64,000 nucleotides of DNA. Source: Crossaster papposus. Its lineage: Eukaryota; Echinodermata; Asteroidea; Velatida; Solasteridae. The notes below the pieces were generated by a model, which worked only from the letters and a program-made list of their open reading frames with translations, made no database searches and was not told the origin of the DNA. Made by a program: the position numbers and the translations under genes. Of this stretch, positions 26,506 to 38,955 are shown piece after piece (positions within the stretch are counted from its first letter, which is position 1; each line of letters opens with the position of its first letter). The stretch covers positions 992,001 through 1,056,000 of the forward strand of contig JBAIAA010000524.1 of the NCBI GenBank assembly GCA_037893245.1, in the 5' to 3' direction.

Positions 26506-27576
26506 ACTGACACTATTCAGGGTGAGGTTTCTTACTTAGTGTGTTTAGAAACCAATGAAATACTTTTCAGGCATATTTTCAATAGGATTTAAAATGCTAA
26601 ATGGGTCTTTTCTTACAAAGAAGCAAGTTCGGTATTCAACTTTAAGTGCAAAATGATATAGGGGTCACAGTTATTCAGGATAATTGAAAGCATATGAATG
26701 CGCAAAGGAGACGACGTACAACGCTCGCGCATTAATAACAATTTTAATCGGCATCCGCGTAACATCGCGTCAGAGATTTTATCCTGATTAACCTTTCAAC
26801 TGGACTTCATCAACAGGTAAGATTTTTAAAATATAAAAAATTACACGACTTAAAAAACAACAACAGAAATCAATCTTTTTAATGAATGTGGCCAACTTTT
26901 AGTTAAAAAAAGACAAAATCTACACAATCGTTTAGACAAAAATTAGATTTGTATCAGAGAGATGGAAATTCAAAATTCTGCAATAGTAAGTAAATTATTT
27001 GTTCGCAGGCCCAATTTTTATAACAAAACTTTGACATGAGCAGATGCAAAAGGCACATACTGGGGGTCCACAAACAATAAACTTGAAAGAAAAAATACAT
27101 CTATACAACAAACGTCACAGACCATAAAGAAGCACAAAACTGAATGACAGAGATCTGAATTTAAATGTGTATTAAGTTACTTTACTGGGCAAAATAAGAA
27201 CACTAAAGCCGTGTTACCATTGGACTTTTTTTGTAAACATACTTTTTTTGTTAACTTTTCTGTAGAATTACAAAATTAATTCCAATAGGAAAACACAGTA
27301 TATTAACGTCCTTGTCAACGTACCGTAACGGTGATGTAAAACTACCAGGCCCAAAGTGGTCGCGGAAAGTTTCTGCTCAGCCGCGGTAAGTTATAAGAGA
27401 CACGGAAAAGTCCAATGGGATCAGCCTCATCCTGTAGAAGTACCGCGACTAAACTGCTTTGTCTGGAGGTCAAATGTGACTGCGCACAGCGCCCACAATG
27501 TGTTGGAAAAAATCCACAATGTATTTATAACCGTCAACGTTCAGCATCAAAGAGACGCGAATGTCTTGCTTCCGTT

Positions 27577-30500
27577 TCAACCAACCATGGTCTGCCGGCT
27601 GTAGAGGTCAAGGGTCACGCTACTGAGGAATGCTGGGATACTGTCTTGCTGGTGCAGGAACGAGTTGATGGAGTCGGTCAGGGTCGAAGAGAAGTCGTTC
27701 TCGAGGAGCTGCATCTCACCGGATGATGTTGCCTTCAACAGAAAACACACATAATTATGATTTAAGATACAAATTATACAGAAATCCTAACAGAAATCTT
27801 GAGGTGCTTTGGCTTTTACATTACTTTTCTGAATTCCCAATAAATAAGTATCTGCAGCTTAGAAAATCATAATTAATTTTGTGCATTTCGAAATAGGAAT
27901 TTAAGTTCAGTTCATACTTGGCGCGAAAGTGAACGTGAATTTGTGACGTCCCAGCAAGTTTTCGTGCTGCAAATTTACAAAAGTTGAACACATTTTTCGT
28001 TCGGCGAATGTTCGCAGCGAATGCTTTGTGACGTAAATATTTGAATCACATTTGCTTTTATGTGTGAACGAGAATGAACTTTTTTTCTTTTCTGTCTTTA
28101 AGATGAATTTGGTTTTTGTTTGTAAAGATTCCATCGAATAAGCTGAAAGAAGCAACATTAAAGACCAATTTCCAATTCGCTAAGCACAGATTCGTAATTA
28201 TTTTGCAGTTTAGTTACGTCTCATTTTGCCAGAACGCCTCACAGATACATCTTCAGAAATAAACAAAAAGAAATGAATAAAACAGAAGCATTCTGATATC
28301 AGAATTTACCTGAAAAAGCAGCACGTCATTCTCCTGCTCAGCGTACATGGATATGAGTCTGTACTGGTTGTCATTGGATGTGTTCATCTGGTACCCAGTT
28401 AGCCGGTAACACGCCTCTCGAAACTCCTGGATCTTTTTCTGGAAGACCTCTTTGAGTCGTTGGTTGCGCAGCTCTGACTCGGACAAATGTTTCTTAAGAT
28501 CTGCAAAAGATTGTGGTTTTTTATTTTTTTGTAGGGATATCTTTTGTAGTTTTGAAAAGTCTATTTGAACAAAAACTTCGAGCTGTAGAAATCTTCCCTA
28601 ACCAATCAGTACTTGTGTTAACATAATGTGAATTGTCACCACGAAATGGGCGTAAAGTAGCAGCATTTGAAAATATTCTCAGTTGTTTCATGCTAGAGAA
28701 ACCGGAGTTAAATACCGGCCTGATGAGCCACATTGGTTTGTGACAAGCTTTACTTTTACTTTTTTAACTATTTATCACAAAAGTTACTTCCGGACAAATT
28801 AAGAGACAATGCTTCAACCCTACGTACCACGAAACATTACCAGAAAGGTTTTGCACACATATTTGAAATCGTTTGAATGACGGAGACTTGCTAACCTTCA
28901 ACTTCCTGGGTCGTCGACTCTTTCATCTTCTCCATGACAACCTGTGTGACATCCTCCCCGGCCCCGCCCTCCTCTAAGACTTGCACCCTGTTCCTCAATC
29001 TCTCCACTTCTTCTTTGAAATGTTTGACCTCAGCGGCTCTTTCCTGACGAACCAAGGCAGCCGGGTTCAGGCAGAAACTGACGACCTTGGTTTGGGTGGG
29101 GTCATAATCACCCTACAGAGAAGAATGCAAAGAAGGGGGGGGGGGGGGGGGGGCGAGACACAGAAACAAACGGGACGTTTTAAAGGGATAATATACCTTT
29201 GCAACTATCCAAAAAGTAACCAACAAAATTATTGGTTAAAACTTAATTGATGTAAAGATATTCACGACTCTAAACTCCCTGTAAAATAAGCCCTTTTGTC
29301 ATGCTTTCATTTTGAAAAAAACAATCAAGTCCAAAATTGCATCTCAGATACCCATTTTTGGAAATTTCAATTAGTAGTTGGTTCAAAATCTTAATCTTAA
29401 AATATTATTTTCTCAGAATATACGGCCCAGGGAATAGTTTATCAATTGCTAATACAGAGGGGAGCCAAAATACAAATAGTGAAATTCAGGTCTGACAGAC
29501 CTATGTTCCGGACAAGAGTGGGTCGAAGACCGGGCAGGCTTTATACCAGACTAGGTAATGGGGGCCTTTTACAAACCGGGTCTAAAATGATTGCGATCCT
29601 TTAACCAGTTCGCGCCGGATGACAAATATAAACGCAAAGTTTTCCCCAGATTCAAAACGGATGACGCCTAAACATGCCACGAGCAAGACCGGAAATGTCT
29701 GTCAGCAGCGAGCAAGGCCGGAAATGTCTGTCAGCAGCGAGCGAGGCCGGAAATGCGTGGGTGTGCTTCCCGGTACTGGCGGCCTGAACCTGCTTCGGGT
29801 CGAGTTTCGTTAAAAATAATCCCGCGCGTCGGCTCGGTGATGTTAAAATAATCCCGGCGCGAACTGGTTAGTGCCCAAAAACTTTGTTTAGGGGACACAA
29901 AACCTCACCTTCAGTGCCCTACGTTCTAGCAGAATATCAAGGCTCTCGTTCCTCTCGGCCAGCTTGCCATTCTCATCTTCCAGCTCAACGATTCTCGTCT
30001 TAAGTACCTGGATCTCTTGGCCATCTCTACCGGAGGCTTCGTCGGCGACTGACATTGGGGGCTGTGATGCAACAGGTGGAATCGTCTTAGACAGAGCGAG
30101 CTCACTCTCCACCTGGGTGAGCTGAACCTCCAGCTGTAATAAGACATAAGACATAGGTACTCTCTATTAAACTCCTGATTAAGAAATTACAATACTTGCA
30201 AAGCTAAAAAAGAACACTCGATGAAAAAAACTAATTATTTAGGGTGAAATTTACTGTTGAAAAACTAATTACTTCTTGTAAAGATATTAATGATTCTAAA
30301 CTCCCTGTGAAATTATTCCATTTGGCATGCTGTCATTTTGAAGAAAAGAAAAAAAGAATGTCACTTTCAAATGTCCGCAAATGGTGCGCACAAGCGTTCG
30401 AACGACGCACATGCGCGTGTTGGCACTACTATTGGTCAGTTCGGTGCGTGGCACGCAAGTAGCTGCAATCCGCTGGATGAGAACGCGCCCATAACGCAGA

Positions 30501-33500
30501 TTAGGGTCACAATTCAAATTGTGACCCGGCAAATTTTGAATTGAAATAGAAATCTGAGATTATTGTTTTCTCGAAATAGGCACCATTCACAGAGCTCAAA
30601 AACTTCGTCAGGTTAGTTGTCAAATAACTTTCTTTATATTTTGAGCACTTTTGCTGCTTTAAAGGATAAAAATGCACAACTGACAAAATAGGATATTGTC
30701 CCATTAGGACATTTGTAAAATGTTAAACAAACCACAAAGGTAAACTAAATAGATTTATTACCATAATATGTTTAGATTTACCATAATATGTTTAGATTTA
30801 CCATAATATGTTTAGATTTACCATAATATGTTTAGATTTACAATAATATGTTTAGATTTACAATAATATGTTTAGATTTACAATAATATGTTTAGATTTA
30901 CAATAATATGTTTAGATTTACAATAATATGTTTAGATTTACAATAATATGTTTAGATTTACAATAATATCTTTAGATTTACAATAATATCTTTAGATTTA
31001 CAATAATATGTTTAGATTTACAATAATATCTTTAGATTTACAATAATATCTTTAGATTTACAATAATATCTTTAGATTTACAATAATATCTTTAGATTTA
31101 CAATGATATCTTTAGATTTGAACACAGATATGACTGGTGCAGGGTTTGAATCTGCGACACCCAGATTATTGTTCTGGTGTTTACCTTGTTGTTTTCCAGT
31201 CTGGATTTGCTGGCTGCTGCCACTGCTGCTTTGATGTCATACTGTAAAAAATGGCACCAAATGAATCAACTATAAGGAAATGTTAGACAGAATTAGAGAA
31301 AAAATGTCAAGATCACCATTAGACTTCACCTCTTGGTGCAAGTATGACATGGTTTAGTTAGTTTAATTGTTTTGACATTATTTCTAATAATAACACAAAT
31401 TGGGGCGGACTTGGGGCAAACTTGGGGCGGACTTGGGGCGGACTTGGGGCGGACTGAAGATGAAATATTAGTTTTTAAGGAGAGAGACAAAACAGTGAAT
31501 AATATTCGAGTGAAAGTCATGAAATCAGGTAGGCACTGACAAGCCAGTTCAGCATGTCAAGAAACACAGTGCTAAACGATGAAAGTATATTAAGAAGTTA
31601 CAAATATTGTAGTTTACCTCAAGAATCTCTATTTGTCGGTGGCAGGTTTGTAGGTTGGCCTCTGCTTGTTTCAGGCGAGCGTTGCATTGTGGCTCATATC
31701 CCATACTGGTCACCTCCCTGTCGTAGGAATTCAGAATCTGTCGCATTCCATCTCGCTCCTGGATTGAACAAAATATTACTAGAAATTAAAAAATCTCTTA
31801 AACATTTGTATGGCATTTGCGAGTCGTCGTATTTTATGCATATTTTTATTATTTTTATTTCAAATTCATAAAAACTTTTAACCTATTCCTATTGGTTGAG
31901 AGCGGCCAATAAAATAATTGGGCTAGTTCTAAAGACGTTTTCCAATGCCACTAAATTTGGACGCCTGTAAAATATGGTCCCTTTTAAACTTGTATTGGTT
32001 GAAATAAAGGCATATTTCACAGTCCCAAATTTAAACTATACCCGCACAGGTGTGTTCTGCGCTATGTCATTACATACTAGATTTTATTCTATATCTATAA
32101 TTTTAGCGTGCTCACGAGAACCAACATAAAAATAGCTAGTGGGGTTTTTCACAAAACATTTCTGAAAAATGAAAATAGAAACGTATAACTTTTTACTTGG
32201 TTTGACTTTGGCTCGGTCATACTTGTTTAAAACCAGCCAAAACTTATATTTTCCCTTATTTATGTACACAGTCAAATATTAATTTTACCTTTGTGAGAAG
32301 GAGTAGTCTCCTCTGCAGCCGTTTGATCAGGTCTTCCTGTTGCTTCTTATCCTCTCTAAGCTTGAGTAACTCCTGGGTGGTGGAGACTATCTCGTCTTTG
32401 GAGGCAATGTAGGCTTGCTCAAAGGAATGAGAGCTGACAGACCAGAACGCAAAGAAGTGGAATAAACAATTATTGTATCCACGCTACATTTAATGACACT
32501 TTGAACAAAAGACAAAGAAAAGGTGAAAATTTTGATATATTTCAGGCTTTTAAAGGTGGGATACACCATTCGTAATTGCTTGAATTATCAGGAATAGGTG
32601 GATTTTTGGGGTTGTATTTATAGTAAATATTGTTTAACTGACTTTATGCTGACAAAAGCAGGAAAAATGTTGTTTGTTTTCAACCGGCACCACGGGCAGT
32701 GGCTCTTATATTCTTCGTTTTTTTCGCGATCGTAAGACGTTGGTTTCTTACTTTGATAGGAAGACTCCCTGTTTTTCCAGGAGTGCCACTTGGCCCTGTT
32801 GGAGACTGGCAATCTTGGCTGACAGCTGGGTCGGAGAGCTAGAATATTAAGACGTTATCAAGATTGTTATAACGGCAGACCAAGAATTGATAGCCGAAGG
32901 ATAATTGTGCGCCCTTCGACAGGGATGATCAACTTGGTCTTCGCTGAAGGTCATTTAGCAGCAGTATTCAATTTTAATGGCTTAAACTGCAGGTCCAATG
33001 CCCAATGGCAAAAGTGTTAAACCACACCAGTATCCCCGAGGACATTTTCCAAGCATTTTCATTGAAACAAGTACTTAACCAGTTCGCGCCGGAGGACGTA
33101 TATACACGCAAAATTTTTCCGATATTCAAAACATTACAAATGTGATTAAAAATGTAATATTATAATTAATTAATTGGATTTAACTACAAAGTAAGAGTCA
33201 AAACTTTAAACACAATTAAACAAAACTACTTGTTGGAAATAATCTGCATTTTTGGTCTCTTTTTTACATCCAATTCACTGATAAACCCACCTTGGTCTGT
33301 TGCCAGCATCTGCGTCCATGCTTTCCCATCGCGTCAGTTTGATTCTCAAATCCTAGCAATCAATCATGCAAAAAGAGACAGAAATTAATCATTTAACTAA
33401 TTTCTTACTTTGGGGGTTTTCAAAACTTTGGCTTCATCTTAAGCTCCGGCTTCAACTTCGGCTCTGACTTATGAATCACTGATAACATGCCAAGAAGCAA

Positions 33501-36500
33501 ACCAAATGGACATATTCTAAGTTACGGCTTTACATCAACCCATTGAATGTTTCTGAAGGCACCAGCATGCTTCCCACAATTAGGGGCCAAAAATCGCCTT
33601 AAACATAAGACGATGACAAAGCCAGGAATTTAAAAAAGGCCCGTCATTTCCTAAATACTTCATGAAATTATTGACAGCTTTATGCATTTTGATAAACCCA
33701 CCTTCTAAGCAACATCAAAACATGAATATTTGATTAGATGTAAATTTGAATATTCAAATGAGTTATTTGCATTGGCTCCACCCCCTCTAGGCAGGTACCT
33801 CATTTTCCACCTGCAGCTGAGCCATTTCTGTCAGCCTCTGCTCGGTACGTTCTAGCTTGGACTCCAGACCAGAAGTTTTTTCCTTCAACAGGGCGTTGTT
33901 CTCGTTAACTTCTCTACACAACGAATAAACAAAGGTCACAAATTTATTTTAAATTCTCTATTTAATCACAACCAGACCTTCAAATAAATGACTGCCGACT
34001 TGTTTGGCAACAATGTCTGCGTCTCCCCAATGTCACACTGCAATAGGCAATGTTTGGTAGTCTAGAGTATTGAATTCGTGGTCTGCAGGTAGCTCTGCAG
34101 GTTGTAGGTTCGAGTCCAGCCCAGCCCGGGGTTATGGTGCATGTACCTTTGAGCAAGGTACGTTAATCGTCACTCATTGCTTCTTCCCACCATGGAGTAA
34201 ATGGGTACCTGTGGGGGCAGAGATGTTTACTATGGTTGATCTAGCTGCTTTGCGCCAAAATGGCAGCATCGAGCTGTATACTCCCTAGGGAGCTAAGATG
34301 GTATTTGGAATCTTTCATTGACCCAATGAGCAAGGGTAACAGTAGCGCCTTGAACATCAATATTGGTGGACACGTGCTTTGCAAATACACATTACTATTA
34401 ACCACGGGTGCACGTGATTTTGAAAACCCTATTGGTCAAAGAAGCACAGTTGACACGTACGACCTCGGCATGAACATAGTTCTATCATATAAACTGCTTC
34501 TAATTTCTCTTGGATAAGCTTTTCCCAAACATCACCACCTACTGTTTCTACACGTCTACCCACCTGTAATATATGACCTGGTCCTGTAGTTGTTTCTTCT
34601 CTTTCTCTAGATCCACGAGCCTAGTCGCATCTTTCTGTACGGCTTTGGCTACGGTAGAAGCGTCTTCCTGCTCCCTGACTCTTTGCTCCAGTTCCTGGTC
34701 AATGATTGACACAAATTGTTGGAAGCCAATGAACATTTATGAATGGCAATTATTTGCGGAGTCTCGTGTTCTCAACTGAGCTACTGAACCTCATACTGAT
34801 TTTTTAGGGAAAATATCCTTTTTGCAACTATCCAAAAAGTAACCAACCAAATTATTGTTCAAAAGCGGACTCTGAACTCCCTGTGAAATTATTCCTTCTG
34901 GCATGCTGTTAATGTTATTTTCAAGAAAATCATGAATGCTAAGAAAATTTAAAAAAAAACGCATTCGTTTTCAACAAGCGTCGGGCAGTGGTTCTTATGT
35001 TGTTCTTGTTATTTTATAAAATTCAATTTTTCGGAACAATTACAGGATATCTATTTTGCTGGATGCCTACAATCCTTTTTTTTTATATATTAAACTTAAA
35101 ATATAAACTTGTTATACTCTAAATATTAAAGTTAGATATTTCTTAATAATTCGGTAGTAAAAAATGTCGATATCTACAAATGGTGTATTCAACCTTTAAG
35201 TGGCGTTTTTTCTTATTAGACGAGACATTTTCTTTTTACTACCTTGATTCTTTGTTGTGCGTTCATGTTTTCCATTCGATATTCCTCCATTGCTCGCAGA
35301 TTACTTGATGCATCAATCCCCCGTCTGTAAGAGACAAACATCATTTCCTTTCATTGATGCTTGAAGAAGATCACATTATAAAAAATATTCACCAGACTTA
35401 TACAAATTAATATAAGAAGTTTACTATACAGTAAAATAATAAAATTGAGGATCTGTAATTGTTTTGGTAAATCACATCTCTGTATGTCCATCATTGCAAT
35501 TTCTACGTTCTGAAATTGTTGCAAAAATGCTTTATTTGTTTACTGTTATCCCATTCTAGTTTTCTTTAATCATTCTAGATTTGTTTATTGATTAACATAA
35601 CATTTGTAATGATCGCATTAACAAAGTGGGACAAAAAACAACAAAATATGACAATTAAAAATGTTAGTGGAAAACTATCAAAATTATGTGATGCCCCCAA
35701 AAAGCCACTCAAGTTTATTTTACTTTTTTGTGTGTAATGTATGGGAATTTTTTGATAAATGTCTCTAAACTGAATATCCAAAAAGTTACTTTCAATAATA
35801 AATTCATCTTCTCCAATAACATGCTTGCCAATACTTCAGACTTAAATTAAACGAACAATTTCTGTTCTCACCTCATTTGATGTTGTAGTCGAGTCTTCGC
35901 TTCCTCTACATCCGTCTGCAACAGCTTGATGTCCGCATTTTTCCTATTTTCCGCAAAAGCAAAAACAACTTTTCACCCTAACAATCCTCATCCAGTCAAA
36001 CTCTAACACCAGGTTTTGTTGGGATCTGTTAGAATGGGTACTGGACCCCTAAAACTGACAGTCTTTTACACTGGGTTGGGCATACCTCCAGAATCGAAGT
36101 CCAACAGTTTGTGTGTACAGTTTGCCATATGTGTTGGGATTTGCCAGGATGGATATGGTTCCTAGTAAATTACAGGAGGGAGTTAGGGTTAAGGTACTTT
36201 ACTCAGAATAGCACAAGTATCCTTTGGAGCATTTCAAAAATTGTTGGCAATTATCTGATGAACAACAAAATAACTGATCTTAAAATCTACACTTACTTTG
36301 TGATTTCATTGGTCAATCCGGAAACATGTGCGCGACTTGACATCTGAAGCTGCAAACAATGGGAAAACAAAATGAAAATAATTTCATTACGACAGAAGTG
36401 GACCCCGAGGAACCACTATACCAACCAATCAACTTCCCACCCCCCTCCCCCCCTCCTCCCCGCCTCGCACACCACTCCCACCATCACACACCTCCCCTAC

Positions 36501-37668
36501 CTCCGTGTGCATCTCTAAAATCTAAAGATCTTCTGCAGAGCAGACCGCAATAGACAGACACTCACATCTTGCAGCGTGGTCTCCAGTTTGAGTTTCTGCT
36601 GTCTCAGGTCCTTGATGCTAGACTCGTAGTTGGCCTTCATGTCCGTCTTGGCCCGTCGCGTCTCGTCAAGCTCCTTGCGGGCTCGTTGCTCCTGCTTGAC
36701 GGCAAACTCCATCTGCCTCCTCAGCTCCTCTAAACTGGACAACTTTTCCTGAAAATGAGAGATAATAAAAACAAAAATATTCTAAAATTTCCCTAAACTT
36801 TCACCTTTTTGGACTCGAATGGCGATAACATGAGTTACTGAATTCACATAGTCGCTACTGTTTTTTGTACTGAATATTCAATTTTTCAAAATTTAAAAAT
36901 ATAGGGTCAATACAAGTAAGAAAGGATTGCCTAAGGTTGTAAATGTAATTGAAGACTGGAAAAACTCTTTCAGAATAACAAAAGACGGAGGTGTCCTAAA
37001 CTCCAAAATCCCTAAGATAAGACCCAACCCATTGCCCCTGGTTTGACCGTCAGGAGCATGGTTTCCCTCAACACCGACCTCTCGATTGTTTCGTTCTTTC
37101 TCCACATCTCTCTCAAACTCCATCCTGGATCGTTTGTGGGAGGCTTTCACGGTATCCATTTCCGCCTCCAGTTTGGCGATACGGCTCTGGGCAGACAGCA
37201 ATGCCCCCTCCCTCTCGCGACTCTGCTGGTCTTTCTTGTGCCTTTCTAAAAAATTAAAAAAACAGTCGTAACCATTTAAAATTCGTGTGCAAATGCTGCC
37301 ACCTTTATGTGTAGTGCAGTGTTGTACTAGAGTTTACCATAGTCCGAGATTTGGGACTCTCAATAATGTGTATGAGAGTCCCAACACCTAAAGGTAGGAT
37401 ACCTGACCATTTGCTACTACCAAATTATTAAGAAATATCCCTTACTTATTTGAAAGTAAATAATGATTTTTGGGCATCCAGCAAAATGATTGCGCTAGAT
37501 ATCCTGTAATTGCTCTGAAAATTGTAATTATATTTTTATAAAAGACAAAAGATTAAAATTCCACATGCCTGACTTCGGGAACATTTTGCCTACAAATCTC
37601 TCTTAAAAAACGTAGTCCTGACAATTTTTAAATATTAGTTAGTGCCTTTTTACTGAATTACAGAAGCC

Positions 37669-37711
<43 letters not shown>

Positions 37712-38038
37712 AGTCTGAGTTACTGTAATACTGGACTCAAGTTATCGCTTTTTTAACATTTGTCATTTGGACATGATCTGGCGATCGCCAGATGTTAAAA
37801 AAGCGATCACCAGATGTTAAAAAAGCGATCACCAGATGTTAAAAAAGCGATCACCAGATGTTAAAAAAGCGATAACTAGCCAGGGGTAGGGTCCAGTATC
37901 TGTATCTGTATCTGTATCATATAGTCGGCAAAGCATCCATCTCGGACTACTCTATTAATTACCTATGTCTTCGGCAAGGTAGCTCTTAAATTCGCCCATC
38001 ATTCTGAACACTGTGGTGTTGTCATCTGGACTATCCAT
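27577..38038 (-). CDS. MAD1L1: Mitotic spindle assembly checkpoint protein MAD1, 17 exons, complete
   Basis: MAD1 is a coiled-coil scaffold that recruits MAD2 to unattached kinetochores and to nuclear pores. Exons in order: 38038-37963, 37245-37079, 36748-36566, 36349-36297, 35943-35872, 35324-35243, 34694-34564, 33913-33799, 33352-33291, 32838-32752, 32433-32289, 31758-31618, 31241-31185, 30133-29909, 29112-28896, 28500-28310, 27732-27577. All have AG/GT borders and all phases close, giving 719 residues against 718 in human. Most of it is heptad-rich coiled coil. The MAD2-binding segment TKVVSFCLNP lies near residues 540-549. The Bub1-binding RLK is at 619-621, followed by the C-terminal RWD-like fold (KIQEFREACY, QDSIPAFLSS). 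The start ATG is the first Met and the phase agrees. Weak donors GAG|GTCGGT (exon 2) and G|GTTAGC (exon 15) are the least certain borders. It is divergent from NDUFA6. Confidence 0.95.
29135..29153. repeat. 19-base G-run beside a MAD1L1 splice acceptor
   Basis: On the MAD1L1 strand this is a C-run about 22 nt upstream of the exon 15 acceptor (exon starts 29112), so it forms part of the polypyrimidine tract. Confidence 0.8.
29190..29340 (+). repeat. Dispersed intronic repeat, three copies in MAD1L1
   Basis: TTGCAACTATCCAAAAAGTA, CTAAACTCCCTGTAAAAT and TGTCATGCTTTCATTTTGAA blocks recur at ~30240-30350 and ~34805-34935, all in MAD1L1 introns, with one weak match near 24270-24340. Non-coding, family unknown. 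Confidence 0.6.
29601..29870. mobile_element. MITE-like element with AACCAGTTCGCGCCGG termini
   Basis: AACCAGTTCGCGCCGG at the left and CCGGCGCGAACTGGTT at the right are perfect inverted repeats. TTAA precedes the left end. The body has a doubled CGAGCAAGRCCGGAAATGTC unit. Related copies: 33076-33140, 42010-42360 and, inverted, ~63030-63180. Confidence 0.78.
30757..31120. repeat. 20-bp minisatellite, about 18 copies, in a MAD1L1 intron
   Basis: Unit CCATAATATGTTTAGATTTA. Copies change in order along the array: CCATAATATG first, then CAATAATATG, then mostly CAATAATATC, with a final CAATGATATC. This suggests stepwise expansion from variant units. The array lies between MAD1L1 exons 14 and 13. 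Confidence 0.93.
31400..31454 (+). repeat. 11-bp G-rich minisatellite in a MAD1L1 intron
   Basis: Five tandem copies of TTGGGGCGGAC (one reads TTGGGGCAAAC). Five GGGG runs on the plus strand could form a G-quadruplex in DNA. They are on the non-transcript strand of MAD1L1. Confidence 0.85.
32554..32720 (+). mobile_element. 'AGGTGG' family 5' part in a MAD1L1 intron
   Basis: Begins directly after TTAA with AGGTGGGATACACCATT and runs through GTTTTCAACCGGCACC and GGGCAGTGG, which match the 8-kb copy. It is truncated about 30 bp before a MAD1L1 exon end. Confidence 0.6.
34060..34310 (+). repeat. tRNA-related SINE-like repeat, family B
   Basis: GGTTCGAGTCC (B-box) then TTTGAGCAAGGTACGTTAAT, CATTGCTTCTTCCCACC, GTAAATGGGTACC and CAGAGATGTTTACTATGG. 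The same blocks are inverted at 50575-50820 and 60560-60870. It lies in a MAD1L1 intron. Confidence 0.7.
34920..35195 (+). mobile_element. 'AGGTGG' family copy in a MAD1L1 intron
   Basis: Homologous to 7790-8106 over the TTTTCAACAAGCGTCGGGCAG, ACAATTACAGGATATCT and TGCTGGATGCCTACAATC blocks. It ends AATGGTGTATTCAACC before TTTAA. Non-coding. Confidence 0.65.
37389..37550 (-). mobile_element. 'AGGTGG' family copy, inverted, MAD1L1 intron 1
   Basis: Reads as the reverse complement of the 3' half of the family: GGCATCCAGCAAAATGATTG and AGATATCCTGTAATTG, starting AAAGGTAGGATACC. Confidence 0.6.
37671..37709. repeat. 39-base C-run in MAD1L1 intron 1
   Basis: A pure C homopolymer on the plus strand. 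Its true length is uncertain because such runs are prone to sequencing error. Confidence 0.9.
37781..37880. repeat. 22-bp minisatellite in MAD1L1 intron 1
   Basis: About four and a half copies of GATCACCAGATGTTAAAAAAGC (22 bp, slightly varied at the edges), about 80 bp from exon 1. A TCTGTA hexamer repeat follows near 37896-37918. Confidence 0.88.
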
Positions 38039-38955
38039 GGTGAATTCGTGTTAACTGTTAAACACAGAGCAGTAATGTTTACAGTTAATAAGTAACTTAT
38101 ATTTGCTGGCCTCTGAAACTTCATTCATTTCTGAACAAATATCTAGTCGGGTGTTGGTAAAAGACTCACAAATCACGCCATATTTAGTATTAATATGGAG
38201 CTATGGTTTTACAGCCTACACATCTCCATGTACACAAGTCAAATATACCACAGAGGTAGACCTCTAATCACCAAAAGAAATATCAACACATTCGGCACCA
38301 CATACAGTACACAATTACAAATCGTTGCTTCCCATGCCCAGTCGTCAACTCAAGTGATCCCGCTATTCAACGCCACCTTCGCTACGGTGCTCCGTAACGG
38401 CCATTCACTTCAAAGAAAAAACATTATATTAGTACTGATATTTACATTATGTGGTGCTGGAGTTCCTCGACTTTTGGCGGGAAAACTACACATGGACACT
38501 GGATGAGAATGACGTAGCATCTTCAGTGGATTCTATCCTCTAATTTGTCTAAAGTTTAGGGTGGCATCATAATCGGTTTAAAAATTAGAGGCATTTTTTT
38601 AGAACATACACCGCCCAGCAACGCGTGTACCATGTATAATGCTGTGTGTGTTTGTATGCGGTAATCGTGACACTGCAAATGTTGATACATGTACCGTGAT
38701 TTGACGATAAATTACAGGAAAACTATGCATAGAAATTTCAAGATATTTACAAATCATTATAATCTATTTATCATCTAGTAGTTGTGAAAGTCCCAGGGTG
38801 GCATCAAAATGGATTTTGAAATTACAGGTCAATTACAGGACGTGAATTGATGCGCTTGCCATTATTTTCACAAGTTGATACGCACGACTCGACTTGGGGC
38901 AAGACTACACCAAAAGGTTGTGAATGTGAGCGATTTCTGTTTTTACTAAATCAAC
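38039..38955. promoter_or_regulatory. Shared intergenic region between divergent MAD1L1 and NDUFA6 start codons
   Basis: About 0.9 kb separates the MAD1L1 ATG (- strand) from the NDUFA6 ATG (+ strand), so both promoters and 5' UTRs must fit here unless non-coding first exons lie further away. I see no clear TATA box. A short direct repeat beginning GGGTGGCATCA occurs near 38560 and 38797. The bidirectional promoter is inferred from gene arrangement only. Confidence 0.45.

Larger units (their letters stand above)
22329..27576. other. Gene-free stretch between RASD exon 1 and the MAD1L1 3' end
   Basis: No supported gene. It holds SINE-like repeats (22.5 and 26.4 kb), the TTAA-flanked element at 25.26-26.05 kb and AT-rich sequence. 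RASD 5' UTR/promoter and MAD1L1 3' UTR must lie at the two edges; I cannot place their ends. Confidence 0.55.

Noticed and set aside
36417..36500. Pro/His-rich plus-strand frame
   Set aside because: It comes from a CCTCC-rich intronic tract between MAD1L1 exons 3 and 4, on the wrong strand.
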